Below are positions 1 to 8,009 of a stretch of DNA of 64,000 bases, piece by piece. Source of the stretch: Spectribacter hydrogenoxidans (GTDB lineage: Bacteria > Pseudomonadota > Gammaproteobacteria > Nevskiales > Salinisphaeraceae); contig NZ_JAVRIB010000006.1 of NCBI RefSeq assembly GCF_031846275.1, forward strand, positions 1-64,000, in the 5' to 3' direction. How positions within the stretch are numbered: the stretch's first letter is position 1; every line of letters starts with the position of its first letter. The notes under the pieces are model-generated. The model made no database searches and was not told where the DNA came from. It saw only the letters and a program-made list of their open reading frames with translations. A program made the position numbers and the translations under genes.

Positions 1-227
1 TCGACCGTTCAAGCTCAAAAGGTCGTTGGCCGGCGATCCTGTGCGTTCGCGACAGGGACCATGGCCGGCCCTCTGTCTGCTCGGCTAGTCTGCAAGCGAC
101 ACGCGATTCGCCGGCGCCAACGGTGGCGGAAAGCGAATCGGGCATACACTGTCGCGAGTTGATAATCGGCTGATAACACTGACCGGCGTTCAGCGCATGA
201 GCAGGGCCGGCAGCAAGGGAGACACCC

Positions 228-1121
228 GTGGATCAGACACCGCTGATCGAGATCGGCCTGCCGATCTCGCTGATGATCATCATGGCCGGCATGGGGCTGA
301 CCCTGACGCTGGGGCATTTCCGGGAGGTGCTGCTGGCGCCGCGGGCGCTGATTGTGGGGACGGCGGCCCAGATTCTGCTGATTCCGGCGATCGCGTTCGC
401 GGTGATCGAGATCATGGGGCTGCCGCCGCTGATCGCGGTGGGCCTGATCGTGGTGGCGGCCTGTCCGGGCGGCACCACGTCCAACGTGTTCACGTTCCTG
501 GCGAAGGGCAACGTGGCGTTGTCGATTCTGCTGACGGTGATTGCCAGCCTGATCACCATCGTGACGCTGCCGCTTTTCACCAACATGGCGCTGGATCTCT
601 ACACGACGATGGACGCCGATGCGCCGCTGCGGCTGCCGGTGTTGCGCACGGTGGTCACGCTTGCCGTGATCGTGATTCTGCCGGTTGCCGCCGGCATGGC
701 GCTGCGGGCGCGCCGGCCGGCGTTGGCCGCCAGCGCCGAACGCTTCGTGGGTGCCTTCGGCATGCTGGTGCTGGCCCTGCTGATCGTGGCCATTGTCTAT
801 CAGACCCGGGACGACATCCTGAGTCTGCTGGCCCAGGCCGGGCCGGCGGCCGCGATCCTGAATATCGCCGGCATTACCATCGGCCTGGCCAGCGGCTACC
901 TCAGCGGCATCGCGCTGCGGGACGCCCTGACCATCGCCATCGAGGTGGGCATCAAGAACGGCACGCTCGGTTTGCTGGTGGCGCTGACGCTGCTGGATTC
1001 GCCCGAGATCGCCATTCCGTCCGCCGTCTACGGCGTGCTGATGTTCGGGTTCGGGGCCTTGCTGGTTGCCTGGGGGCGGCGGCGGGTTTCGCCCGTGCCG
1101 GAAAGCGGCGTTGCGCCTTGA
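228..1121 (+). CDS. Bile acid:sodium symporter (BASS) family carrier
   Basis: A polytopic inner-membrane protein of 297 residues made almost entirely of hydrophobic helices, about nine or ten, with very short loops. It carries the family signature CPGGTTSN near residue 84, in the fourth helix region, which is typical of the sodium-coupled organic anion carriers (BASS/SBF fold). The start is GTG at 228, six bases after a GGGAG ribosome site, so the longer frames in this area are shadows. Length matches the bacterial family. The substrate cannot be read from sequence; bacterial members move bile acids, pantoate, pyruvate or other organic anions. It stands alone, with a small unknown gene about 120 bases downstream. 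Confidence 0.85.
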   Translation: MDQTPLIEIGLPISLMIIMAGMGLTLTLGHFREVLLAPRALIVGTAAQILLIPAIAFAVIEIMGLPPLIAVGLIVVAACPGGTTSNVFTFLAKGNVALSILLTVIASLITIVTLPLFTNMALDLYTTMDADAPLRLPVLRTVVTLAVIVILPVAAGMALRARRPALAASAERFVGAFGMLVLALLIVAIVYQTRDDILSLLAQAGPAAAILNIAGITIGLASGYLSGIALRDALTIAIEVGIKNGTLGLLVALTLLDSPEIAIPSAVYGVLMFGFGALLVAWGRRRVSPVPESGVAP

Positions 1122-1245
1122 CGCGTGAGTCGGCGGCGCGTTCCGGCTGGTGTCTTGCGCTCATAGAAGATCGGCTGGCGTCATGCTTCGCGGATTCCCC
1201 GGCCCGCGCTACACTCGATGTGTGCACCGCACAGGGGAGATGGCG

Positions 1246-1455
1246 ATGACCAACGAACTCCACGACTTGATCCTGCACGTCGACGGTTTCGATAAGCCGC
1301 TCAAGCTTCACGGGGGCTTTGAGGGCTACGACGATCCCTACCAGGCGCTGGCCGAGTACGGTTTTTTCCGGGACGCTCGCAGCGGCGAAATGCAGGTAGG
1401 CAACGCCCACATCCACATCCGCTTCGAGACGCGGCTGAAGCGCGACGACGAGTGA
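1246..1455 (+). CDS. Small conserved-looking hypothetical protein
   Basis: A 69-residue soluble protein, mixed charge, with no signal peptide or membrane segment. Two ATGs are possible (1240 and 1246); I chose 1246 because GGGGAG ends six bases before it, whereas it would touch the first ATG. The sequence has an aromatic-rich middle (GYDDPYQALAEYGFF) and a basic tail. I do not recognise the family and assign no function. It lies downstream of the BASS carrier on the same strand and is followed by a pair of hairpin repeats. Confidence 0.55.
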   Translation: MTNELHDLILHVDGFDKPLKLHGGFEGYDDPYQALAEYGFFRDARSGEMQVGNAHIHIRFETRLKRDDE

Positions 1456-1457
1456 AA

Positions 1458-1521
1458 GCGGCGGACTGAAGTCCGCCCTACGACAATGGATGCTGGTGTA
1501 GGGCCGGCTTTAGCCGGCCTG
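1458..1521. repeat. Double-hairpin intergenic repeat, copy 1
   Basis: A 64-base unit made of two inverted repeats: GGCGGACT/AGTCCGCC (with a two-base loop) and GGCCGGCT/AGCCGGCC, joined by a spacer containing ACAATGGATGCTGGTGT. A second copy lies at 1611-1674. The unit starts just after the stop of the small gene upstream and sits in a gap between convergent genes. The form is that of REP/BIME-type extragenic palindromes. Confidence 0.75.
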
Positions 1522-1610
1522 TCGTTCCGGCTGGGCCTGTGAACGATACAACCGCCAATTGTTCGGGTGCGATATCGATAACAAATCCGGTCTGCTCCGG
1601 ACCGGTGAAG

Positions 1611-1674
1611 GCGGCGGACTGAAGTCCGCCCTACAACAATGGATGCTGGTGTGGGGCCGGCTTTAGCCAGCCCT
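1611..1674. repeat. Double-hairpin intergenic repeat, copy 2
   Basis: Direct repeat of 1458-1521, 153 bases away, in the same orientation, with only a few substitutions. The first hairpin is unchanged. The second arm has GCCAGCC in place of GCCGGCC, which breaks one pair of the stem. It ends 8 bases before the stop codon of the DUF1244 gene on the other strand. Confidence 0.75.
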
Positions 1675-1682
1675 GGTGACAG

Positions 1683-2000
1683 CTAGTTCCCCCCTCGCGT
1701 ATCCGCATGCAGGTGCTGCGTCGACTCGAACAACTGCTTCTGTTCTTCGCTGGCCTCCACCTGATAACGACGCTTCCAGTCCGGGTAGGGCATTCCGTAC
1801 ACGCGCTCCCGGGCCTGCTCGTAGTCCATGTCGATGCCGCGATGCTCGGCTTCCGCGCGGTACCACTTCGCCAGGCAGTTGCGGCAGAAACCGGCCAGGT
1901 TCATCAGGTCGATGTTCTGCACGTCGGTGCGTTGCTGCAGGTGCCTGATCAGGCCGCGGAAGGCGGCGGCTTCGGTTTCGATTCGAGTCTGGTCGTCCAT
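1683..2000 (-). CDS. DUF1244 domain protein
   Basis: A 105-residue cytosolic protein whose core, with the motif NLAGFCRNCLAKWY around residues 33-46, is the hallmark of the DUF1244 family (small helical proteins widespread in Alpha- and Gammaproteobacteria). The two cysteines of FCRNC are kept. The function of the family is not established. The start at 2000 follows AGAGGAAAAC, a good ribosome site; a longer frame upstream has no such site. It is convergent with the preceding small gene, and the hairpin repeats fill the gap. Confidence 0.85.
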   Translation of the reverse strand: MDDQTRIETEAAAFRGLIRHLQQRTDVQNIDLMNLAGFCRNCLAKWYRAEAEHRGIDMDYEQARERVYGMPYPDWKRRYQVEASEEQKQLFESTQHLHADTRGGN

Positions 2001-2132
2001 GTTTTCCTCTGTGTTGACGCGAGATGACCGCTGCCCGGTGGGGCGGCGGCCGTGGGTTGTGCGTGCTGTTCTGGTTCCCGTCATAGGCCGGCGTTATGCT
2101 TCGAGGCCCACACAAGACCTCGGAGATTTGCC

Positions 2133-2621
2133 ATGCACGCACGATCGGGTCTCAGCGTAGCAGCGGGCGCGCTGGTCCTCATGATGAGTGGTCCGGTGGC
2201 GGCGCAACTGCCGCTCGGCAACGGGCTGACTGGCGGCGGTACGGGCCTGTCGGTGGTGGATACCTCCGCGCTGGGCACGACGTTGCTGCAGGCCGGCTCG
2301 GATGGCGCGGTGGCCGCGACGGCGGGTACGCCGCTGGCGTCGCTTGGCGTCGCCACCTCGGACACGGTGTCGGGCGCCGCGCCGCTGGTCACGCTGCCGC
2401 TGGCCTACGCGGATTTCGTGTTCTTCGACGGCCCGGTGCCGTTGCCGCGCGTGCTGCCGGATTCGCCGGTGGATGTGCTGGCGCCGGTGCTGGCGGAACT
2501 GGGCGGCGGGGAGGGATCGGCCCTGCCCGGTCTGGCCGATCTGCCGCAGGTGAACATCGTGCCGCGGCTGGACCCGCTGCCGGTGCCGATTCCGCAGCTA
2601 GGGCAGGGCCTGGACCTGTAG
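2133..2621 (+). CDS. Exported protein of unknown function
   Basis: 162 residues beginning with a clear Sec signal peptide (MHARSG, hydrophobic core, then GPVAAQ, cleavage probably after VAA). The mature part is rich in Gly, Leu, Pro, Val and Asp, low in Lys and Arg, and has no cysteine, which suggests a secreted or envelope protein of low complexity. CGGAG lies about eight bases before the ATG. The gene is convergent with the transglutaminase-like gene, 29 bases from its end. I do not recognise a family. Confidence 0.6.
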   Translation: MHARSGLSVAAGALVLMMSGPVAAQLPLGNGLTGGGTGLSVVDTSALGTTLLQAGSDGAVAATAGTPLASLGVATSDTVSGAAPLVTLPLAYADFVFFDGPVPLPRVLPDSPVDVLAPVLAELGGGEGSALPGLADLPQVNIVPRLDPLPVPIPQLGQGLDL

Positions 2622-2650
2622 GCGACCCCGCGGGGCGCGGTTGCCGCCGC

Positions 2651-3597
2651 CTAGAACATCGGATCGATCCGCAGGATGGCCTGGTTGTTCAGGGCGTAGG
2701 TGGTCTGGTCGGAGACGTCGCCGGCCGGCGCACGGCGGGGCCGGCGGCTTCCACCAGCACGTAGCTGCGGCCCTCGTGGGTGATCCAGGCCTGACCGGGG
2801 GCCGGCTCGGCGGCGATGCCGAGCAGATAGTGATCCGGCACCTTGACGCCGATGATGGCGGCGTCGGTGAGGTTGCCGAGGATGGCGGCCAGCAGCGCGG
2901 CCTTGGTGTCGCAGTCGCCGTAGCCCTCCGCCAGCGCCCGCGGCGGCGGGTAGAAGCCGATGATGCGGCGGCCGTTCTCCACCCCGGCCGGATGCCCGTA
3001 GGCCATGCCGCCCTGGACCAGTGCCATGGCGGCTTCCAGCGTCCATTCATGGCCGTGCCCGTGCCGGGCGGCCAGATCGCGTAACGCCCCGGCCACCGGG
3101 GTGACGCGCTCGCGGTTGCGGGCAACCACCGCGGGCACGTCGACCGACAGGCGCATGTGTCGATCGCTGAGGTGGCGGACCCGCACGCCGCGGGCCTGCA
3201 GGTAGCGGGTCATCTCGTGATCCAGCGCCGCCTGGTCGCAACCGGTGGTGGCGCGGCAGCGCTCGACGATGGCGTCCAGTTCCGACTGGAACACGCCGAA
3301 CTCGCTGGCAGCTTCGTGGCTCCAGGCGACTGGCATGTCGAAGTTAATGGCCACCGGGTTGCCGTCGAAATCGTGGAAGCGGGCGTTGAACTGGTACTCG
3401 CCGTTGCCGGCCAGCGTCTTGTTCAGCGCTTGCCAGCCGCCGGGCCAGACCTCCTGGCCCGAGGCCACCGAGGCCGGCTCGGTTTTCGACGCCCGGACCT
3501 CGCCGGCGCCGGCCCCGGGGTGCCAGACAAGCGTCAGCGCCAGCAGCAGCCCGAGGCCGGGCAGACGAGGATGGCGGGCGAGGGGTGATGCGGTCAT
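2651..3597 (-). CDS. Exported transglutaminase-like protein, frameshift near the 3' end
   Basis: Signal peptide at residues 1-31, then a domain with GYGDCDTKAALL around residues 225-236. This matches the catalytic-Cys motif of transglutaminase-like (papain-fold) proteins; Cys229, His256 (PDHYLL) and Glu283 (YVLVE) form a plausible triad. Read in one frame from ATG 3597, the protein stops at 2689 with an odd Pro/Arg/Thr-rich tail. A shift of one base around codons 287-292 (about 2725-2740) restores a sensible end (VSDQTTYALNNQAILRIDPMF) stopping at 2651, giving about 315 residues. The pattern is that of one lost base in a GC-rich run, by mutation or sequencing error. The catalytic residues lie before the shift, so activity could survive. 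Substrate unknown. Confidence 0.65.
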
Positions 3598-3921
3598 GGC
3601 CGATTCCGTGCAGTGTTGACTGGAGCGATGGCCGCTGGAATCCGGATGCGTTGTTGCGCGGTCCCGGTTCCGTCGTGCCTGACAAGGGCATCGGCCCGGC
3701 AACATGGCGACTTGATGACGACGCGTATTGGCCTGCGCGGTGGCTGGCGACCGCAAACGCCTGGTAGTCAATGGCTCGGGGCGGGCGCCGACACGGCGGA
3801 CGGAAAATGCTGACAGCAGAATCCGCCCCGCCGCATGGCCGGCATGTCGAATTACGACGGGCCTCGCCGGCGCTCGCGGTTGCGGCACAATGGGCGGGTT
3901 GCCCGCTGATTAGTGACGCCG
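3598..3921. other. Divergent intergenic region, no gene seen
   Basis: 324 bases between the divergent transglutaminase-like and crotonase genes. It must hold both promoters, but I could not pick out convincing -35/-10 pairs. The open frames across it (for example 3613-3813 on the plus strand) have poor composition and no ribosome site. Confidence 0.4.
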
Positions 3922-4836
3922 ATGGCCTTTGAAACGCTTGTCTACGAAACCCGCGGCCCGATCGCCGCCATCACGCTCAATCGTCCGGACCGGCTGAATA
4001 CCATCGTCCCGCCCATGCCGGACGAGTTCGAGGTGGCCATCGATGCGGCCACGCGGGATGCCGCGGTGAAGGTGATCGTGCTGCGCGGGGCCGGTCGGAC
4101 CTTCTGTGCCGGCTACGATTTCGGCGGCGGTTTCGAGCACTGGGATGACTACATCACCACCGACGGCCGCTGGGACGCGGGCAAGGATTTCGCCTTCGCC
4201 ACCGCGCCGCAGATCGCCCCCACCCAGAAGTTCATGAGCATGTGGCGTTGCCCCAAGCCGGTGATCGCCCAGGTGCATGGCTGGTGCGTGGGCGGCGGCA
4301 GTGATACCGCGCTGTGCGCGGATCTGGTGATTGCGTCCGACGATGCCTGCATCGGCACGCCGTACTCGCGCATGTGGGGTGCCTATCTGTCCGGCATGTG
4401 GCTGTACCGGCTGGGGCTGGCCAAGGCCAAGGAATACGCGCTGACCGGCAAGCCGCTGTCCGGCCGCGAGGCGGCGGACGTGCAGTTGATCAACCAGGCC
4501 GTGCCGTTCGCCGAGCTGGAAGACACGGTGCTGGCGCAGGCCGAGCAGCTGGCCTCGATTCCGGCCTCGCAACTGGCGGCGATGAAGCTGATGGTCAACC
4601 AGGCCTACGAGAACATGGGCCTTGCCAGCACCCAGACGCTGGGCCCGATCCTGGACGGGCTGATGCGCAACACGCCGGATGCCCTGAGCTTCATCGACAA
4701 GGCCGAGCGCGAGGGCGTGCGTGCAGCGGTGACCGCGCGCGACGGCCCGTTCGGCGACTACACCCAAGCCCCGTCGGCGCAGCGCCCCGATCCGGCCAAC
4801 GAGGTGGCGGTTGCGGTGCCCTGGCGCCGGGACTGA
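3922..4836 (+). CDS. Crotonase / enoyl-CoA hydratase family protein
   Basis: 304 residues with the crotonase fold motifs: TFCAGYDF near residues 60-67 (first oxyanion-hole segment), then HGWCVGGGSDTA at 120-130 (second). The two glutamates that do the hydration in classical enoyl-CoA hydratase are not in place: the first is Asp128 (GGGSD where GGGCE is usual), and the QPE position reads TPYSRM. A different crotonase reaction (isomerisation, hydrolysis or decarboxylation of an acyl-CoA) is therefore as likely as hydration. A GTG nine bases upstream (3913) is an alternative start; neither has a clear ribosome site. The gene stands alone, without a fatty-acid oxidation operon. Confidence 0.8.
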   Translation: MAFETLVYETRGPIAAITLNRPDRLNTIVPPMPDEFEVAIDAATRDAAVKVIVLRGAGRTFCAGYDFGGGFEHWDDYITTDGRWDAGKDFAFATAPQIAPTQKFMSMWRCPKPVIAQVHGWCVGGGSDTALCADLVIASDDACIGTPYSRMWGAYLSGMWLYRLGLAKAKEYALTGKPLSGREAADVQLINQAVPFAELEDTVLAQAEQLASIPASQLAAMKLMVNQAYENMGLASTQTLGPILDGLMRNTPDALSFIDKAEREGVRAAVTARDGPFGDYTQAPSAQRPDPANEVAVAVPWRRD

Positions 4837-4888
4837 TCCGGGGCACGCATCACGCCCGGGCAGCCGGGCCCGGACGTGACGCAGCCGT

Positions 4889-5278
4889 TCAGGCAGCCTT
4901 GCCGACCACCATGCCGCGGTAGCTCTCGATGATGTCCATGAACTCGTTGGTTTCCGCGGGCGGCACGCCGACCGAGTACAGCGTGTTGCGGATTTCGTGC
5001 GCGGTCACGTCGAACTCGTATTCACTCAGGCCCAGGTTCTTGTGCGCCTCGAACATGTCGCGGCCGATGTAGCACTTGGGCCCGCCGGTCACCTCGATAC
5101 TCCAGGCCGTGACCATGAACTTGTAGCCGGCCTTGTACGGCTCGACGTGAAAATCCTTCACGCCCTGGTTCATGTTGTTGAGCGTCTGGTTCACGTGCAG
5201 ACGGTCGATCAGCACGTCCACCGCCCCCGAAATGGCATAGGCGCCGCCGAGGCGCTCGTAGAGTGATTGTTCCGACAT
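4889..5278 (-). CDS. Truncated haemoglobin (group I / trHbN-like)
   Basis: 129 residues with the truncated-globin plan: N-terminal SLYERLGG, then FMVTAWSIEVTGGPKCYIGRDM and the proximal haem ligand in EAHKNLG (His79). Group I members bind O2 or NO, and many act as NO dioxygenases; which applies here is not visible. The start at 5278 is fixed by the strong AAGGAGGAGAGG ribosome site immediately upstream. It is divergent from a MOSC protein, with about 180 bases between them. Confidence 0.85.
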   Translation of the reverse strand: MSEQSLYERLGGAYAISGAVDVLIDRLHVNQTLNNMNQGVKDFHVEPYKAGYKFMVTAWSIEVTGGPKCYIGRDMFEAHKNLGLSEYEFDVTAHEIRNTLYSVGVPPAETNEFMDIIESYRGMVVGKAA

Positions 5279-5462
5279 CCTCTCCTCCTTGTTCGCTTGA
5301 TTGCGCGTGGCCGGCTGCCTCCGCAGGGCCGGGCCACGGGTTTTGGTAGCACGCCCGGCGGATACTGGCAAGACAAACAATGGGAAAGCCAAGAATTGTG
5401 GAAATGCTCCCATGCAGGGCTAGACTGGTGGCCGAACGAATTTCCACACGGAGCGGTTGGCC

Positions 5463-5945
5463 ATGACCGAGCAGGCGCGTCTGCTGGATATCTTCATCGC
5501 CCCCGACGCGGGCGCGCCGATGCAGTCGGTCGAGCGCTGCTGGGCCCTGGTAGAGACGGGGCTGGAGGGCGACCGCTACGCCCGGCGCTGCGGCACGTTT
5601 TCGGCGCGCAACCCGGCGGTGGCCGGGTCGCGGCCGGTGTCGCTGATTGCCGCCGAAGCGGTGGCCGAATGCAACGAGCGACTGGGCACCGACATCGCCG
5701 CGCAAGTGATGCGGCGCAACCTCCTGGTCTCCGGCATCGACCTGAAGGCGGCCATCGGCTCGGTGCTGTATATCGGCGAGGTGGAACTCGAGGTGATGAG
5801 CACCTGCCCGCCTTGCAGCTATCTGTCGCGCCTGCTGGGGGCGGATATGCGGGCGGGCCTGCGGAATCTCGGCGGGGTGCGCGCCACCGTGCGCGAGCCC
5901 GGCGAGCTGGAAGTGGGGACCGCGATCGAGCTGGTGCCGGGCTGA
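5463..5945 (+). CDS. MOSC domain protein
   Basis: 160 residues spanning one MOSC domain: GLEGDRY near 33-39, RPVSLIAAEA near 59-68, MRRNLLVSG near 83-91, IGEVELEV near 104-111 and the conserved cysteine pair in STCPPCSYL near 113-121. MOSC proteins bind molybdenum cofactor or sulfur carriers; YiiM-type members help reduce N-hydroxylated bases. No molybdenum enzyme is nearby. The ATG at 5463 has GGAG upstream; a TTG two codons earlier is less likely. Divergent from the truncated globin. Confidence 0.8.
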   Translation: MTEQARLLDIFIAPDAGAPMQSVERCWALVETGLEGDRYARRCGTFSARNPAVAGSRPVSLIAAEAVAECNERLGTDIAAQVMRRNLLVSGIDLKAAIGSVLYIGEVELEVMSTCPPCSYLSRLLGADMRAGLRNLGGVRATVREPGELEVGTAIELVPG

Positions 5946-5989
5946 TCCTGGCCGTTGACCGGGCCCCGGGGCCGTATCCGGGGAGAGAG

Positions 5990-6019
5990 ATTGCGTCGCC
6001 GCCTTCGGCGACTCGCAAT
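5990..6019. terminator. Hairpin of a dispersed-repeat type between convergent genes
   Basis: ATTGCG-TCGCCG then loop CCTT then CGGCGA-(CT)-CGCAAT gives a 12-bp stem with a two-base bulge. The flanking text (GAGAGAG before, ACCGTCC after) resembles a short palindromic repeat that, from memory, is scattered through many bacterial genomes. It lies between the ends of the MOSC gene and the oxidoreductase gene and could stop transcription from both sides. Confidence 0.5.
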
Positions 6020-6037
6020 GACCGTCCTTCTCTGGAA

Positions 6038-7366
6038 CTAGGCTGCGGCCAGCCGCTCGACCGCCCGTTCGGCATCCGCCTGCAGGCGCTTCGCCGTCCG
6101 AGCCGTCTGCAGGTAGCGCCAGACCGAATCGTGACCGACCGGGTTGAGCCGGCAGCGCCGCAGCCACCAGGGAAAGTGCTGGTTGGCGCGCAGCAGGTTC
6201 TGCAGGCTGATGTTCAGGCAGCCGGGCAGGTCGCCGGCCTGTTCCGGATGCGGGACGACCTGGCAGATCTGGTTGCGATCATCGTCGCTCAGGTCCAGCA
6301 GGGCGATGCGGGCCACCAGCGCGGCGCTGAACACCTGCTGGCACATGAATACCGACTGCAGAGCGATCTCGCCCGGCGCGAACATCGGCCGCGGGTCCAG
6401 CCGGGCCAGGCCGTTGGCGGTGCAGTCGACATGCAGCGTCCGGCCGTCGGTGGGCAGGCTGCCCTGTTCCAGGCGGATTTCGTCCGCGGTGATCGCTTCC
6501 ACCCGGCCCAGCCGGACGACGTCGTCGATGCGGCGCAGCGCGGCCAGTTCGTCGCGGTTGACGGTGGCGCAGCGCCATTTGGTCGGGCGGACGGTGTCGT
6601 CCAGGCGCATGATGCTGCCCTGCTGCTCCAGCCGCAGGAACACGTCATCGACGGTCCCGGCCTCGACCATCACCTGCGTCATGCGCATCAGTTCCGCCCC
6701 GACGATGCCGGGCTGGATGCTGGCACGATCCCACAGCCAGGCGTCGTTGGGCACGATCCATTGGATGCGCTCGGCGGCCACGCCGCGTTCCAGCAGGTAG
6801 AGCACGGCGTCGATCCCGGTCTTGCCGCCGCCGATCACGGCATAGCGTTCCCAGGGTTGCCGGATGGCCGCCAGATGGTTGATCGGAATCAGCGCAGCGG
6901 CCGGGTCCACCTCGAACCGGGGCGGACGCATGGCCGGCACTTCCACGTTCATGCAGGTGGCGTCCACCACGCGCTGATGGGTGGTGACCTCGATGCGGCG
7001 TTCCGCATCCAGCGCGGATACCAGCTGGCCGTTGCCGCGGTACTCGGTCTGGGGCAGGAACTCGACCCGGCCGCTGGCCAGGAACCGCTTCATCAGCGCT
7101 TCGTAATAGGCCAGTATCCGGGTGCGCGAGGCCAGGTCGGCGCCGCCCTCACCGAGTTTCGCCGAGGGCGCGCCGTAGAAGGCGGCCGGCTGGTGCAGCG
7201 TGACGAACGGGTACGCATCCAGCCAGTGGCCGCCGGCCCGGTCGCGCCGGTCGGCGAGGATGATGCGGGCATCGGGCCGGGCTTCGAACACCACGTCGGC
7301 GAAGGCCATGCCCATGGCCCCGGCGCCGATGATGAGGTAGTCCGTCTGGCGTTGTTCCGCCGCCAT
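6038..7366 (-). CDS. FAD/NAD(P)-binding oxidoreductase, monooxygenase-like
   Basis: 442 residues with two Rossmann dinucleotide motifs: IIGAGAMG near residues 12-19 (FAD) and VIGGGKTG near 173-180 (NAD(P)H). Between them sits GGHWLDAYPFVTLHQP, a layout like flavin-containing monooxygenases. Near the end, Trp- and Arg-rich segments (PWWLRRCR) may form a substrate cap. The classical Baeyer-Villiger fingerprint is not evident. The gene starts two bases after the stop of the upstream styrene-oxide-isomerase-like gene (7369-7851), so the two are almost certainly co-translated and act on related substrates. The exact reaction is unknown. Confidence 0.75.
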   Translation of the reverse strand: MAAEQRQTDYLIIGAGAMGMAFADVVFEARPDARIILADRRDRAGGHWLDAYPFVTLHQPAAFYGAPSAKLGEGGADLASRTRILAYYEALMKRFLASGRVEFLPQTEYRGNGQLVSALDAERRIEVTTHQRVVDATCMNVEVPAMRPPRFEVDPAAALIPINHLAAIRQPWERYAVIGGGKTGIDAVLYLLERGVAAERIQWIVPNDAWLWDRASIQPGIVGAELMRMTQVMVEAGTVDDVFLRLEQQGSIMRLDDTVRPTKWRCATVNRDELAALRRIDDVVRLGRVEAITADEIRLEQGSLPTDGRTLHVDCTANGLARLDPRPMFAPGEIALQSVFMCQQVFSAALVARIALLDLSDDDRNQICQVVPHPEQAGDLPGCLNISLQNLLRANQHFPWWLRRCRLNPVGHDSVWRYLQTARTAKRLQADAERAVERLAAA

Positions 7367-7368
7367 GA

Positions 7369-7851
7369 TCAGCGATCCCCGGCGTCGCGCCCGAACGCCT
7401 GCACCATCAGGATGACCATCGCGGCCATGGCCACGAACGCGAACACGAACGCCGGCAGCAGGCCGATGATGCCGGCGATGTTGGTGTCGCCGAAGCGGTT
7501 GTCGCCAAAGGTCAGGGCGCGGCTGGGGGCGAACAGCGCACCCCAGTAGAAGATGGTGTTGGCGTAGCCGGTGCCCACGAACATCCAGCCCAGGTGGAAG
7601 GCCGGGCGTTCCGGGATGCGCATCACATGGATCAGCACCGCGCCAGCGAATACCAGCAGGCCGTTGAGCAGGCCGCCCACGTGGGCCCGCGCCCAGGCGG
7701 CGCCGTCACCGGGCAGGCTGATCTGGAGGATGGTGCCCGGGAAGATTTCCAGGCCGCCCACCAGGCTGGTGGCCAGGCCGAAGCCCGCCACCAGGGCGAT
7801 GAAGATCACGATGGCGCCGTGGCCCACCATCCTGCGCTGACGTCGATCCAT
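7369..7851 (-). CDS. Membrane protein homologous to styrene-oxide isomerase (StyC-like)
   Basis: 160 residues with four predicted membrane helices. The text RRMVGHG at the start, VGGLEIFPG near 31-39, ARAHVGGLLNG near 54-64, GYANTIFYWG near 95-104 and SRALTFGDN near 110-118 matches, from memory, the layout of styrene-oxide isomerase, the small membrane enzyme that turns aryl epoxides into aldehydes with haem b. His57, Asn63 and Tyr102 fall where the haem ligand (His58) and catalytic Asn64/Tyr103 of the Pseudomonas enzyme lie, with identical spacing. The ATG at 7851 has GGGGGAG eight bases upstream. It is first in an operon with an FAD/NAD(P) oxidoreductase; no styAB or styrene genes are near, so the substrate may be another epoxide. 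Confidence 0.7.
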   Translation of the reverse strand: MDRRQRRMVGHGAIVIFIALVAGFGLATSLVGGLEIFPGTILQISLPGDGAAWARAHVGGLLNGLLVFAGAVLIHVMRIPERPAFHLGWMFVGTGYANTIFYWGALFAPSRALTFGDNRFGDTNIAGIIGLLPAFVFAFVAMAAMVILMVQAFGRDAGDR

Positions 7852-8009
7852 CACGGTGTCTCCCCCGTCTCGTTGTTGTGGAATCATTCTGTCAGCAAAT
7901 TTGGCGTTTTGCCCCACCTTTCCGCCGGGTCGGTACGGCGCATGATGCCGACGCCGAGGCATGTTTCTTGCTGGATATTCACGGCACCTTCCGATGAAGC
8001 GCCGTCACC

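Noticed and set aside
197..1249. Long plus-strand open frame overlapping the BASS carrier
   Set aside because: Gly/Ala/Arg/Asp-rich text with no domain, in a second frame of a clear membrane protein gene. Typical GC-rich shadow.
1458..1674. CRISPR-like array
   Set aside because: Only two units, palindromic throughout, with no cas genes; it is an extragenic palindrome pair.
2689..2760. Programmed ribosomal frameshifting in the transglutaminase-like gene
   Set aside because: No slippery heptamer of the X-XXY-YYZ type or downstream pseudoknot is evident; a lost base is simpler.
5267..7549. 760-codon plus-strand open frame across MOSC and the flavin oxidoreductase
   Set aside because: It is the complement or alternate frame of two well-supported genes and has no family features or ribosome site.
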